A stretch of 64,000 nucleotides of DNA. Source: Setophaga petechia. Its lineage: Eukaryota > Chordata > Aves > Passeriformes > Parulidae. Numbering within the stretch: position 1 is the first letter of the stretch; every line of letters starts with the position of its first letter. The stretch covers positions 30,031,166 through 30,095,165 of the forward strand of contig JANCRA010000009.1 of NCBI GenBank assembly GCA_024362935.1, in the 5' to 3' direction. Positions 1 to 13,675 of this stretch are shown here, piece after piece. The translations under genes were made by a program, and so were the position numbers. The notes under the pieces were generated by a model that had not been told where the DNA came from, searched no databases, and worked only from the letters and a program-made list of their open reading frames with translations.

Positions 1-1570
1 CCACTGCACTAGAGGCTGCTGAAACAGCCCAGGGGCACTTCCAATCCTGCTTCTGTCAGGAAGACCAGAATCACCATCACAGAAAAGGTGCCAGGAGGAA
101 GCTGAGGCAGTCACCCAGTCTTCTCTCTGGGCAAGATGAAGTGTATCCAAACTGGCCTTGGCAGATCATCTGACCTGGCACTAAAAGATGTGAATAGCAT
201 TGATTCCAGGAAGTCTATTAGGTCCTTTAACTGGCTCTAGTGCAAGAACAAGATTATTTTTTAAAATTTGTACTTTGCAAAGTGATGTATACATACATAC
301 ATACAAAAGAAAGAACACAGCTATTAGCATAAAGCACTGATAGTCGCCAATTACTTTCTAAACCATCAGAGAAGGGGCAGCTGAAGCACAGAGTAGGGAC
401 ATGGTTTACTTTAACACTGTGGTCATGATTTCAAAAGAAAGCAAAGGAAGCTTCAGTCATTTATTGTTTAGTAACTTTTGTTTGGGTTCTGTTTCTCATA
501 CGGTTTTCCTCTCCTGCTTTCTATTATTTTGCTCTCCTTCATATATATACAGAATGTTCCTCTGTTTTTTTCTCCAGGGACTCTTTGACCCTCCAAGTTT
601 CCTGTAGCTTTTTTCCACCCATGCATATTTTTCTGAGGCTTTTGACTTTTCTGAAATCCTGGACACATAACAAGCATTTGCAAATTCAGATCCTGTTCTA
701 TGCTCTACAGTAATTCTTGTGTTCTGCTTCTATATATGACTAAGGAAAATTCAGATCATCTTCCTGTTCTCCAACCAGTAAAACCCAAGATAATTTCCTA
801 CCTCATTAGAGCACTGTGCTTACAGAGGTACCTCATAAACCTAATGGAAATAACAGATTGAGAGCACATAACATTTACATGAAAGAAGTTGATTCTGGGC
901 TGACAAGTATCATCCACCGTAGGAGTTTTGTACCAAACAAACAAGTGAACAAAAGGTCTTGTGCAACATTTTGCCTTTAGATGCATCATCAAAAATAAAA
1001 TATGAAACAAAACTAATTTTCCTGTTTGCATTTTTAAGCAGTTCAAAGAGAAAGTCACTTATTTCTGGTACATGTGGTTTCTTTCCAAAGGCCAAAGCTG
1101 ATTCAATAGAATATTGATAATTATCATGATGCAGAAGCAGACACAGTAATTATTTCATTTAGGAGCAGCCTTTTATTCTGCCATCTGACTCCTGCCAACA
1201 TTCCACTTACACCAAACAACATTGGGGAGGACAACAAAAACCTAATACCCATGGCCGTTTTTCCCCTCTTTCTCTGAAGTCCTATGTAAAAATCCACAGC
1301 ACACGAGACCAACTCTGAAAAGACCCCTGACAATTAAGTAAACCACAGCACTCTGTCTCTCTTAACATCAAGAAGTCCATTAGAATCTGAAAGTGCCAAT
1401 TAAGGCCTGTTTATCCCTGTTTACATTTGGCCTCCAGAGAATAATTGGCATCTGTGGGTGAAGAGGCCTGTAAGGGCTTCTATAATTACATAAATGGACC
1501 CTTGATATTTCTTGATTGGTAGGTGCTTGCAATTGAAGCCAAGAGGTGGTGTGGAAACATCAGGCCATAC
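1..1570. other. TBX19 intron 2 (partial)
   Basis: This stretch follows the exon 2 donor (gtatgg) of TBX19 on the minus strand. I searched it for the next T-box exon (the segment after KLNG.GQ) and did not find it. It holds a short (ATAC)n microsatellite near 286-306 and otherwise nothing I can name. Confidence 0.7.
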
Positions 1571-4500
1571 CTGCCCACTCCCATTGAGCTTGTTGGTAAG
1601 TTTGACTTTGCTGAAGGAAATGGCAGCTTTCATCCAATGGGCCCCAAAGTTGGGAGAGTCTGGGTGGATGTAGACACAGCTGTGGTTCGGTGGCTCTGGT
1701 TTCCCAGCTGGCACCCATTCTCCATTGATGTACTTCCAGCGGTGGCCATCAGTCGGAGCAAAGTCCAGCAGGAAGGAATACATGGCATTTGGATCCAAGC
1801 CTGACACACTGATCTTCAAAACAGGGAACATCCGCCTGGCCAGGGAAACAAAAAAGGGTGACATGCTGGAAACTGCTGTTGAAAGACTCTCCTCAGTATG
1901 TTTGTTTCCAGATGCTCACTGACTGGCTCAGTATAAAAAAACCCTCCTCCCTTCCTTCAATCCACCCTTGCCATTAGACCTTGCACTTGGCAGTTTCTCC
2001 AGTAATTTGGTCCCATACTTCCATATTCCCTGACCTCAACAGCTTGACCATGTCCTATTGCTTTTAGTTTCATCTTACACATAAGCTTTTAACTTCTACC
2101 CAGCCTTTCATTATTTTGTGGGTTTAAAGCTGAAATCCTGCCTTTGTTTAGTTTTGGGAAAATGCTCCTTTTGTGCCCAAAGGTCCAATGCCACCTTTTC
2201 TCAATCCCCTTTTGTTATTACTTCTTTATTTTGTAAAGGAGATTTGCAGGAGCTCACAGCTTGACTTTCAGTGGTTTTCTGTCTGTCCCAGTGCTTGTGA
2301 TCGATGTCACACAGCTCTGAATTGGCACCTGAAAGTCTGCAGTAATAGAGCTAGTAGGGCTCCAACACTTGGAGGAACTGGGAATAATGTGTGGACATCA
2401 GAACAGGTATATCCCAGCAAAGGTATCCTATTCATTAAGCTTCTTAGCTTGTCAAAGAATGCATGTAATTGCTATCACATATCACCTCCTACATTCCTCT
2501 TCCATTAGTAACCGGCTTCCCTGCCCCAGACATCTCCAGATTGACCTCACCTGGCAACTGCTGTTTCTGCATGCCACATTTTTATGCACCATAAATTCCA
2601 ATGAAAGTCAATGAATCTCTAGGTTCCTTTTCTCTATGGGTATAGAGAGAGTATACCAAGCAACCAGAGGAGTGACCTGAGGTCCATAGCTATGGGCCTA
2701 AGGTAAGGTAGCTCTCAAGGCTTGGGTAGCCATATAAGACAACCAAAATACATAAGAAGGGAGCTGAAACTCCAGGCTTTCTTAAAGGACACTGGAAGTC
2801 TCTGCCCCTGCAGTCATACTGTCTAGTGACACACAAATGCAAATTGCTAACAATCATGCCATCCCATTCACCTTTCTGGATACCTTGATATAGTTTTTGC
2901 TGCATACATTCAGCACCTTCTGCTGACAGGAAAAGACAGAATTTGAGAAATTTGAGATTTTTCATCTAATATTAATATTTGCTGATACCATGTCAGTGCA
3001 GTATTGAAGAAAGTATTATAGAATGGTTTGGGTTGGAAGGGACCTTAAAGATTATCTTGTCCCAGTCCCTGGATTGGTGTCCCCAACACCTTCCACTAGA
3101 CCAGGTTGCTCTGAGCCTCATTCAATCTGGCCTTGACCCATCTCCAGGGATGAGGCATCCACAGCTTCTTAGAGTAGCCTTTTCCAGTGCCCCACCACCC
3201 CTCGTATCACTGCATGTCCTTATAAAAAGTCCCTCTCCAGCTCTCTTGCAGCCCCCTTTAGGTACTGGGAGGCTGCAATAAGGTCTCGCTTCTCTCCAGG
3301 CTGAACAACCTCAGCTACCTAAGCTTTTCCTCATAGGAGAGGTTCTCTCCTCCAGACTTGCTCCAAGCAGTCCATGTACTAGAGACCCCAGAACTGGATG
3401 CAGCACCCAGGTGGGTTCTTACAAGAGTGGAGCAGAGGGTGAGAATCCCCTCCCTTGCCCTGCTGGCCATGCTGCTTTAGATGCAGCCCAGGGTGTGTTT
3501 GGCTTTCTGGGCTGTTAGCGCACATTGCAGGGTCGTGTTGTGCTTCTGGTCCACCAACACTCCTGAGTCCTTGTCCTCAGGGCTGCTCTGAACCTATTCT
3601 CCATCCAGCCTGCATTTTAATGCAGAACCACAAAGTTCACTTCATGAAGTTTGTGCAGGCCCTGCTCTCAAGCCTGTCCAGATCCCTCTGGATGGCATCC
3701 CTTCCCTCCACGTCAACCAGAGCACACAGCTAGGTGTTGCTGGCGAGCTTGCTAAGGGTGTGCCCCTGTCACCAACAAAGGTAATGAAAAGCTTTAGTCC
3801 CAGTACTGACCCCTGAGGAACAGCACTCCTCACTGGTCTCCAAGGTACTGTGAACCATGACCTTCCTAATTAAATAGAAGCTTAGTTGGGGATTTACACA
3901 CTACACCTGTCTTTCTGACCAGGATGTACCAGCTATCAAACTGGGATGTGATAAAAAGTATGGATGCATTTCTCCTTCCAACGCTTAGACCTCTCCCAGT
4001 CAATGTTCAAAGGAACATATTTAGATACATAGCTGAAATTGAATTAGGGGAGAAAATTAATCCACATGTAAATTTAATTTCACTAGATTATGCAGAGCTG
4101 TTTGTGTTACATGCAGATTGTTAATTCTTCTGCCCACAATGCAGGCAGGCTGCTCTGCCTTTTTATTTGAGAGGCTCAAGTTTATCCCCAAAGGACCTAT
4201 AGACCAATCCAGAAGAGAATACTGTTACCATCCATTTTAACCTCCTGTAGCACTAAGATTAGAGCACTTCCCTGTGTTAACCAGCTTCACTCCCAGTAGT
4301 TCCCTGCCTCACTTGGACCAGCATGTTTTGACTGTACAGACTCTAACAATGGAAAACTTACCACCTAACATGTTCTGTTGATTAAGTGGCTTTACTGTTA
4401 AAATCTGTCTTTTAGCATGGCAAATTGTGATTTCTCCAAATTTGTTTCAGTCAGAGTGTTTGTTTCAATGATCAGGTAGGTGCACACGTGACCTCCATTT

Positions 4501-7500
4501 CTGCAATAGCTAAGCACTTCCGCTTCTTTTATTTACTTAGGGCAGATCTGCTGCAATTACTCCACAGTACAGACCTTGAGTGGGAAGATGTTTGATATCA
4601 AACTTGGATGTGCAGTAACCAGTAAAGTTGCTTGAGCATTCAAACCTCGAAAGGGCTTTTCTTCCTTCTTTTCCCCCACTCATGGCTGCCTGCACTGATC
4701 CCCTATGGATTCTCCCCATATGCAGAGGGGAATAGTGGCATCTACCTGTCTCCAGGCAATAACAGGGATTGCAAAGTCTCAGGATACTGCCTAGCTAGTA
4801 TGGTATAAACACTGAGAGAGGAAACCTATTCAGTCAGATAACACTGCATTTGATATTGAAGTGTCAATTTAATACAATAGATCTGAGTAAAATAGGAGAT
4901 GGTTTCCCACTCTATCAGCTGTACCCATTGAGATGCATTTTGTGATATAGCACGTTTCAATTTTAATGATATCTATCCTGTTCAGAATATATCTATTTCC
5001 CCTAGGCATATCACTAGGGCAGGTGATTATTATAATGAAGCATGACACAGCCACAGAGGCATATCTGTATATTAACACTGAAGTTGGTTCATCTAACTGT
5101 GACATTTTGGGACCCTTGGTACCAATTAAAGATGACTCAGAGCAGATAGAATTGTGCATGCTAGAATTTGACACTTGAGGATCCCTAATCAATTAGACTT
5201 TCATTCTCTGGGACACTCCCGTATCGGGTTTCTGTTTAATTTCTGAGCTTTGCTAACAATGTGTCTGTCCACAGCAACTGTTTTCATTTTCACACACAAA
5301 AGTTCAGGCTGACTCTTCTCTTTCATTGTAGAACACAGTTTTCAAAACCATTCATCTACCCTTCAGCAAGAATGGTTTAGTTGTACTCATTTAGCAGCAG
5401 CAGAATAAGATCAATATTTTTTCTACTGAGAATCTCTCTGGAGACAATCACTGAAGAATCCTGAACCTGAGAAAAACTCAGCAATCACAGGAAATTGTCT
5501 CAAGTTTGTCTCCCTTTGAATAGCATGGTTCAGAGTTCTTTGCTGCAGTCTGTATTTTCTTTATTTTAGTGTGATGCTGTGTTTTTGGATGAAAAATACT
5601 TTCAGAAATGCAGAGATCCTTTTTCATAGTCTCTGCTACAGTAACTATGTCAAAAGGATTAATGCAAATGACAGTGTGACGTATTTTTGTAATTTTTAAT
5701 TTTGCTGTAGTTTGATCATAAAGAATTCTATTGCTGCTCTCACTGACATTTCTAGAGATGTCACTGGCTATAGGAAAAGTAGAATCAGGCTGATAAAGAA
5801 TGTATAAGTAAAAATTAAAAAATCAGGCAGCTTACACAATGAAATAAAAAGTACCCAGGCATATTCAGATAACAAAATATTCCCTTATCAACATTGTAAA
5901 AATATTTTATCTACACACTCACCCTGACATTTCGGAAAGAACTAGTATCACCATGAAGTCATAGTTTTCATTAGCTGTGAGGAAAGAAACTGAAAAAACC
6001 CTGTTGGTAACGTGTGACTCTTTGCACCAATTTTTTAATTAATCAGAAACAAACCCATCTTACCTCATTTTCAGTCACTTACACTGTTAAGGAGGCAGTT
6101 TAAGCTACTGTACACCAAGTGAAAGTCCACTTAGAAGTTATCTGTAGCCTAACAATAGTTTTCAAAGCAATTTAAATGAAGTAAATTCAGCTTCACAATA
6201 TCAAAAGAATCTCAGCAGCAGGTGTCTATCAGTATAGGTTATTAGGAGGAATCAGAATGGCAATAGTGCTCTTACACTAAGAGCTTGTCCTTTGAGATGG
6301 TAACTTCTCTCTGCAGAATCACCTTGCTGAGTCAACAGACAAGATTTTTCATTTTTACTGCTTTCACCTATGTCCCTGATCAAGCTACAGTCAACAGTAA
6401 TTTCATATGCAAATTCTGCTAAATCAAAGTCTGCAAAATTACACCACATGAGTAAATCTTTCTTTCCATCTCTTAATTCCTCTCTCCTCGTTGGCTCTCC
6501 TGAGAGGTCTCGTAAAACATGTATGTGTTGAGGGAACAGCTGGGGTGGGGGGGCAGCAAAAGGCTGGCGAGGATAAATTAAATAAAAACCTTAGTACGAC
6601 TGTGCAAATCTTATTCTTATTCAGACAGCTGCTTGTCTGTTATGGGCTGGACTCTGGTATCAGCCCAGTTCAGAGAAGAACCTCTGTGGAGAGCTTTCTT
6701 CAAGCTAGTGCCTGATTCAGAATTAGCATCCTTTCCACCACATTTTTTACTCTTTTCCTGTGCCTTTCTGTGTTCTCCAAATAGTAATACACATGATCCA
6801 TTTATACCACAATGTTTTGTCCTTCTAAAAAAGTGTATAATAAACAATATTCCACACTTGTTTCTCAGGCCACCAGCAACAACTGTGGGACCATGCAATT
6901 CAAACTGCACATACATATAGAGCATGTAGGGTAGTTTTATTGCATCCACTCTGGTACAGACTGCTTGTACAAGCTGTTAATACCCAAGGCCAGAGGGATG
7001 GGAACTGCAGCTGGGTCTAACAACACCAATCTGCTTCTGTGCAGTAATTTGAAGCCTACAGGTGAGGACTTGCTAATATAGACTGATGATTATTAGCATA
7101 AAAACTCATTACAAAGGTTTTGAGAGATATTCCCTTGCAAAAGTTTCCTTTTTGTGGAATCACAAGTTAACCTATATATTTTTCCAGCATGCTTCATAGG
7201 AGGAATGGTTTGGCAGTGACCAAAAAGAAGCAGGGTCACCCCATCTTGTTCATACAGTGATTTTAGCAGACTTCAAGGCTGTAGTCCTCTATAAACTCTG
7301 GTGTGCTCATTGCAGCTCTGTCGAGTCTGCACACACAGTTTATTATTGTAGAGCTTAACCCCGCTGGCTGTCACCTCCACTGAGCCCCCATTGCTAAGCA
7401 GATCACTTACCTGCCATTCTTGGTCACAATCATCTCATTAGTGACTTCCCTGAATCTCTGCCATAGCGTTGCATCCTCCAAGACAACCTGGAGCTGTTTC

Positions 7501-7607
7501 TCCGTGGGGTCGCCTTTGTCTCTTCCAGCCCGGAGTTCACTCTCCACTACACTGAGGAGCCTGGAGACAGTGCAGTCGCTGGGGTTTTTGCAGCCCAGGT
7601 CTGCCAT
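1571..7607 (-). CDS. TBX19: T-box transcription factor TBX19 (TPIT), first two coding exons; rest beyond left edge
   Basis: Coding exons on the minus strand are 7607-7411 and 1835-1571, 154 codons in frame. The first ends AATGGCAG/gtaagt and the second begins after a pyrimidine-rich ...ggccag acceptor, giving [12 protein letters not shown] across the junction. Exon 1 encodes the TBX19-type N-terminus ([20 protein letters not shown]). The T-box starts near residue 42 ([14 protein letters not shown]). Exon 2 carries the diagnostic stretches [44 protein letters not shown] and [12 protein letters not shown], stopping at residue 154 before the rest of the DNA-binding domain. PTDGHRW and AGKPE fit TBX19 better than brachyury (TBXT). 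In mammals TBX19 drives POMC expression in pituitary corticotrophs; that role is inferred from the family. The ATG has a good context (GCCATCATGG). The remaining exons should lie to the left of position 1. Confidence 0.93.
3018..3870 (-). mobile_element. CR1 LINE fragment inside TBX19 intron 1
   Basis: It begins with a minus-oriented CR1 tail (TATAGAATGGTTTGGGTTGG) and continues through the typical CR1 3' region (GGAAGGGACC, ACCAGGTTGC, ATCTCCAGGGATG). At 3642-3833 on the minus strand it has a degenerate reverse-transcriptase segment around PQGSVLG. The reading frame is broken, so this is a dead copy. The left end is clear; the right end is approximate. Confidence 0.85.
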
Positions 7608-7640
7608 GATGGCTTTACTGTCAGAAATTTCAGGTAACTG
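7411..7640 (-). other. TBX19: TBX19 first coding exon with likely splice acceptor 33 bp upstream of ATG
   Basis: On the minus strand the ATG at 7607 is preceded, 33 bases upstream, by a T-rich tract ending in cttttcag/CAG (acceptor at 7641-7643). The exon therefore probably starts at 7640 and a separate non-coding first exon lies further right. No CpG island surrounds this ATG, unlike the other four genes, which agrees with the promoter being elsewhere. Confidence 0.55.
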
Positions 7641-8984
7641 CTGAAAAGATAAAAATAATAAGCTAAATAAAAAAAGAAGTCAGTTCATTGGGTACCGTCT
7701 GACAAACGTGCTCTCCTCACTCTTTTGCCACTGCCCAGCTATTTCCCCTGGAAGTCCCAATGGGCAGTGACACCACTGTGTGGAGGTTTATGCACACGCT
7801 CTACACTAAAAAGAGGACTATCTCCTAATTACCTGTTAGACAGTCAGGTGGGTGGCTGGCTGATGACTCAATTGGCTGCCTTGAAAGAAGAGTCCTCCAT
7901 CCAAATTAGCATGCTTTTATCTTTTTTCAACCTGAAGTGGGTCTAATTGTTCTGCTTGAGAACCAGGTTTCCATTAATGAAAATTGTTTCATTTCCAGAC
8001 TGAAACAATGCATGGAAATTGCATTCACACTGGTGCGGACTCTAACTGAAGGAGCTGGGAAGAGTCAAGATAGTTACACAGAGAAGGTTGTCTTAAAATA
8101 TTTTCACTACAAATGTTGCATAAATGCATTAACCTCATTCCTCTACATTCCTAAATCAAAATATAATAGTAAGAGACCTTGCAGCACTGAGTTTTCAGGG
8201 CACAAGGAGAAGGCAGCATCCCTACCCTCAACTATTGATGGATATTGTGTCCATCCCTTGGTCCCGCTGTCATTCACAAAAACCCTCCTGCACCTTACAG
8301 GTGGCTGAACACCCCCACTGGCTGCATTTCCAGGGACAGACTGCACACTTCTGGGGCTGGTGCAAGCTTTACTGTCTGAGGCCTGGCACTGCTGACCAGC
8401 TTAAGGTCCATCTCATGCAAAAGCTCCCTCAGCATCCCAAAAAGTCATTCTCTCTCACCTCATCCTGAGATATCCTCTGACAAGTCTGATCCCAAAACAC
8501 AAGCCCTCCACAAAAAAACCCACCAATTTACTGAGGACTCCAAAAATTTCAGATGATGAGATGTGGGCTCAGTCCCCTGCTGGACGGTTAAGTAGAAGCC
8601 CCACAAATAACGGTGACCTGTAAACACTGGGCTTTGGTATACAACAAATACTGGAGTATCTAACTTCTCGTGATACATCTACCTCTGATAATGTCTTTTA
8701 AATTTTTGGTCTGTTGGACATGACATAGTCAGGGACTTGATTATGAAAACATAGTCCTAGAGGTAATTTTTAGATAAATACATTTTCTCTCTGCTTATTG
8801 AGAACTGCATTTTTTCAATTCAATAGTCCCTGTGGAATTTCTGTGCGTTTAGAAAGACAAAATGACTTGGTGGATCACTGTTGGGCTTTTTACAGACAAA
8901 AAAGAGCATGGCAGGCATATTAAAGAGATTTTAAGTTAAATCCATCATTTGACAAGACCAACCAATCTTGCCTTTAAAAAAACT

Positions 8985-9080
8985 GAGGGGCACCATCCAT
9001 CTAAACAACAATGGCCAGAGCTTGATGGCACCTTATTTGGCACCCTTCCAACCCAAATCATTCTGTGATTCCATGCTGCT
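8985..9080 (+). mobile_element. Short CR1 LINE 3' tail
   Basis: The stretch ends CCTTCCAACCCAAATCATTCTGTGATTCC (split: CCTTCCAACCC, then ATTCTGTGATTCC), the usual CR1 3' end in plus orientation. Only about 90 bases of the element can be recognised. Confidence 0.7.
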
Positions 9081-12000
9081 TTCAAACTTCACACTCTGAC
9101 ACCTCTTCCCCTCTTCTTTTTTTTAATTGTCAACTCATAACTAAAGTACCTACATTATGTTATAAGTAAACTCAGGTGAATTATATTAGGAGGTGTCAAT
9201 AGCAACTTCTAGTTGATAAACAGCCAGCTTTCACTGCTGAACAACTAAAGAACGTACTTCAAAATCTATGGGCTATTTAGGTACTTTGAAGGGTACCACT
9301 TTGCATTTGTGAAAATAATTGCATTCAGGTATGCTGGTGTAAATGGAATATGTTTATGTTTGGGTTCCCTTTTCCAAATACTCAAAGAGGAGAGAGAAGT
9401 TACTACTGTAATTTTTCCGTGCACGTGATCAAATGGCATAGGAAATGCATAGAAAACTATATCAGACAGTTTTAAATTTCATTACGCTACAGACGCAAAT
9501 AGACAGAGAAATTGGCGCTGGTGGAAGTGCCATGAATTTTAATTAAACCTTTTCAGGTTTTCAGGAACTTCTAAAACAGGTACATGTTACTTTGGGAAAT
9601 TTTTTTTAGCTATTTCCATACAGGCTTTTTAGATACAGTTGCTCAGAAATCAGGAGATTCAAAGTCAAGGCAGGTAAAGAGACAACAGTTCATAAAAGTA
9701 ATAACATTCCAGAAGTTACAATCAGTTCTTTCTACAGACAAATAAAAAGAGAAGTAGCCTGACTTTCAGAAGTACTCACTGCCCATCACTTCTGCAGGGC
9801 TTCAAGTGGAGTGATACTGGATTAGAGCCTCAAAAGATCAGATCCCATCTACGTTCCTCAAGATGCTTAAAACTAAAAGGAAACGAAAAGCGTGCAAAAA
9901 AGCAACAACAGTTCACATTGGTGGAAGAGTTTCTAAATGAGTGAATGAAACTCTCTCACCAGCAGACACAGGTGCATCACTACAGATAAAGGATTTGCTC
10001 AGCAAAAATTGATTGGAAAGGGAGGCTGCGCAAAGCAAAAGAAAGGGAAATCCTGCTTGGAGTGCACTGCTTGCCCAAAGCACTCCTGGGACTGAGCTGT
10101 AGGGAAAGAGACGTGCATGGAAGGAATGGACAATGGACCTGTTCCAGTAATGGGTTGGGGTGAGAGTTTTTCATCAATAAGACTGGATTTCTTTACAGCT
10201 AGCATCCCTAAGAGAGAAGCATGAATGTTTTTACTTTGGGGTATCATACTAAAACTTTCAGATCCCAGAAGTGAGTAACACTTGTGTGCTTAGGTTATCA
10301 CTCATGCAAGGTGTCTGATTCTTTAAAGTCTAGTGTCCAGAGTCAAAAATAAACCACAAATCTAACAACTTAAAATACCTGACTTTCACACAGTTTGAAT
10401 TTTAGTAACTATGTTACCACAGCTCAAGACACCTGAAACCTCAAAATTTTCCAAAATGAGAGTAGTTACTTGTGGTTGGTTAGTGGGAACAGCCCAATTA
10501 TTATTTTCAGCATGAGGAAGGTTGTTTCAGCTCTGAGAGTTCAGCTTAAGAGCAATTTGTGTTGGATGTAGCAGAAGGTAAAGTTCACCACTGACATATC
10601 ATTCCAACCTAAAAGAATTAGCCAAAGAAGTTTACACATATGCAAGCACATGACCAGCTGAATGTACTTGGGCCTGAGATTTTACTTTAAAACACACTTC
10701 CAGATTCTCAAATGATGCTTCTTTGCATTGTGCATTGTCTCTGTGTCACACAGCTGTCACAGGAGAGGGCTGCAGAACAGAAACCAGAGAGGTCCAGAGT
10801 CACAGTTCTTTGCTTTTTGTTGGCTTTTCATTTAACAAAAATACTACGTGTGGAAATTTACTTTTAATATTTAGCCTGTTTTAAGAGAAGTGAGAGACAT
10901 CCTCTAATCTTTTATCCCTCTATTCACCTAAATAACAACTTGTCTACAGATGCTGGAACAGAGGCCCAAACAGATTCATAACAGCTGTAGGTATTGCCAG
11001 GGCACGGAGACCAATCCATTCTCAGGTCTGGGTTATTTCTTGGGCTGGAAGTTAAATTTCCCTGAACCTGACATTTGAAGAAAAGGTAGCTGGACTTACG
11101 GAGGAGCACAGTAGGTGTTCCTGGTGACTGACAGCCAGTGCCACTGCAAGGGGGGATGGTTTATTGCCCCTCTAGCTTGCACTTATCACCCATTTAATTA
11201 GACAAGCAAATCAGTAGGGGTGGCAGAAGGAACAGAAAATGCTGCTATAAAACCTGCAAATTTGCAAGCTTTCCTTGAAACCCAGCTGGGAGAGCTGGGC
11301 ATTTCCACGCAGACTCCTTGTGCCTCATAGACAGGCAGAACTAACTCAGAATGCAAGCACAACACTCACAATCATCTCTCATTTACTAATAATAATTTAG
11401 TAACTCACATTTTAAATGAAGCAATGAGGACTGGGGAGAGCAGTGAAAGAACAATCAGAACAATCCTACAATACTTATTGGACTTCATTCACTAAGTTAC
11501 AGCAGGAAAAAGCAAGGGGTTATTTTTGACTTTCAAATTAAGCTTGTTCTTAAATGCCCCTGGCCACCAGCTGGTGAGGTACACAGAAAGGAGAGGGAGA
11601 AAAAGCAAACAAGAAAAAGGTAATTAAAGAGGCCTTTCTTGCCCTGACATTGGATAGCTGTTTTTTTGGCCTTTAGCTGCATGTTTCCAAAGAAAAGACA
11701 GCCCTTCATCATCAGATGAAATTGCAGAAAATAAGACTCACTCTTTCCATCTCCAAAGCTCCCACTGCAGCATTCAACTAGCCCCCCCTCTGAACAGTGA
11801 GTCCCAACAACACAGCGAAATGTAACCTCTGTCACCATGACATTCCCAGGAAATCAACACCTATCAACTACCACAGAATAATTGAGAACGGATAAAAAGA
11901 CAGCTGCTTTCCTTCTGTTTTTAATCATGTGTCCAGCCTCTTAAGAGATTGCTAGGCTAGAGAAGACTTTAAGAAGATTAGTCTTTTCATTAATGTCGAG

Positions 12001-12209
12001 GTGAGGGCACAGTTTCAGTAACTTCCCCTGGGTATGTTTTTAGCAGAAAGGCAGGTGACTTCTTTGGGTAGTACCTCCCTGTCTGGTGTTTTAACTGAGA
12101 TAATACTGAGATTAATTCTGAGCCAAGAGATCAGGGAAGACTTTCCATGCTTTTTACAAAGAGAAAGAAGAAAATAAAACCCCAAACCTAAGGGAAAAAC
12201 CTAATGTAG
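9081..12209. other. Intergenic DNA between TBX19 and SFT2D2, no gene seen
   Basis: AT-rich sequence with frequent stops on both strands. No exon-like conserved peptide, RNA gene or clear repeat is visible. A pituitary enhancer of TBX19 could lie here, but nothing in the sequence alone supports that. Confidence 0.5.
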
Positions 12210-13239
12210 TGTGATGGGTTGACCCTGGATGGGTGCCAGGTACCCACCAAAGGATGGGTACTGTTCTATCTCTCCCATCCTCTGTCCTCCTCAGCAGGAA
12301 CAGAGAAAATATTACAAAAGGCTCATGGGTTTAAATAAGGACAGGGAGAGATCACTCACCATTACCATCATGGGACAATCAGGCTTGACTTGGGGAAATT
12401 AGTTTAATTTATTACCAATCAAAACTGAGTTAGCTAATAAGAAACAAAACCAAATGTCAAAACACCTTCCCTTCAGCCCTCATTTATTCTCAGGCCTAAC
12501 TTTCCACCTGGTTTTCTCTTCTCTCTCCCTCCCTCCCAGTGACCTTCTCAGGGGAAGGGCTCCTCACACTCTACCCCTGCTCCAGCATAGGATTCCTCCT
12601 ATGGAAAACAGTCCTCCATGAACTTCTCCATTAGTTCTTCCCACAGCCTTCAGTTTTTCACATAGTGCTCCAGTATGGGTCACTTCCATGGGGTCCAATC
12701 CTTCAGGAACAGGCTGCTGCAGTGTGGGTTCTCTGCAGGGTCAAAAGTCCTGCCAGCAAACCTGCTTCAGTGTGGGCTACTCTGTCCAGGAGTTTGCTCC
12801 AGCTTGGGCTTCCTACAAATCACAGCCTCCTATGGGCATCCATCTGCTCTGGCAAGTGGGTCTCTGCATCCCCATGGACCTCCATGGGCTGCAGGGGCAC
12901 AGCTGCCTCACCAGGGTCAGCACCATAGGCTGCAGGGGAATCTCTGCTCTGGTACCTGGAGCACCTCCTGCCCCACCTTCTCCACTGACCTTGGTGTCTG
13001 TAGTGCTTTTTCTCTCACAAATTCTCTCCCATCTCTTTGGCTGCATTAGTGTAAGGGGTTTTTCTCCTCAAATATGTTACCCCAGAGGTGCTACCACTGT
13101 TGCTGGTGGGCTCAGCCTTGGCCAGCAGTGGAACCAGCTGGCCGTGGCTCTATCAATGTATGGGAAGCTTACTGCAGCTTTCCAGGGGAGCCACCCCTGC
13201 AGCCCCCTCACCAAGACATTACCAGCAAACTAAATATAT
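12210..13239 (+). mobile_element. Solo LTR of an endogenous retrovirus
   Basis: The element starts TGTGATGGGTTGACCC and matches, from memory, a roughly 1 kb LTR family common in songbirds. It shows the recurring 'ctccagyrtgggt' and 'gggctgcagg' segments and a CCTGGAGCACCTCCT block. A 6-bp direct repeat ATGTAG flanks it at 12204-12209 and 13240-13245, consistent with a target-site duplication. The exact right end is uncertain by one or two bases because the terminal CA has decayed. No internal retroviral region is attached, so it looks like a recombined solo LTR. The open frames inside it, such as 12688-13233, are not genes. Confidence 0.75.
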
Positions 13240-13675
13240 ATGTAGTCAGCCTGGTGATAAATGTAACTTAATTTGCTTAAAAAAATAATTATACTTTTTT
13301 CTAATTTGTTTTTTTTTAACTTGAAGATGTTCAGTGATGTCTTAAGACATTAATTATCACTTAGTGGAAGAAACTATTACTGTTCCCATTTTTAAGATCA
13401 GAAAATAATTTTAAAAGTAAGAGATTCTAAGCAAAGCTTTAAGTTCTACTTACAACAGCTCAGAATGAAAGTAATATATTCAGTGTTTATTGGGCAAACC
13501 AAACATGCACTTTTGACCTGGATGTGTAGGTTAAAGCTTTCTGCTAACAAGTTGTGATTATAACTCAGTTAAAGCAGTTGATTCTCTCAAAAGCAGTGAG
13601 CCTGACACATCCTGACACAGAAACTACAGGAGCACATCCCATCTTAAAATGTTTTCTTTTCACATCACATATTGC

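Noticed and set aside
12688..13233. Plus-strand open frame of 181 codons
   Set aside because: It lies wholly inside the solo LTR and matches its repeat pattern. It is not a retroviral or host protein.
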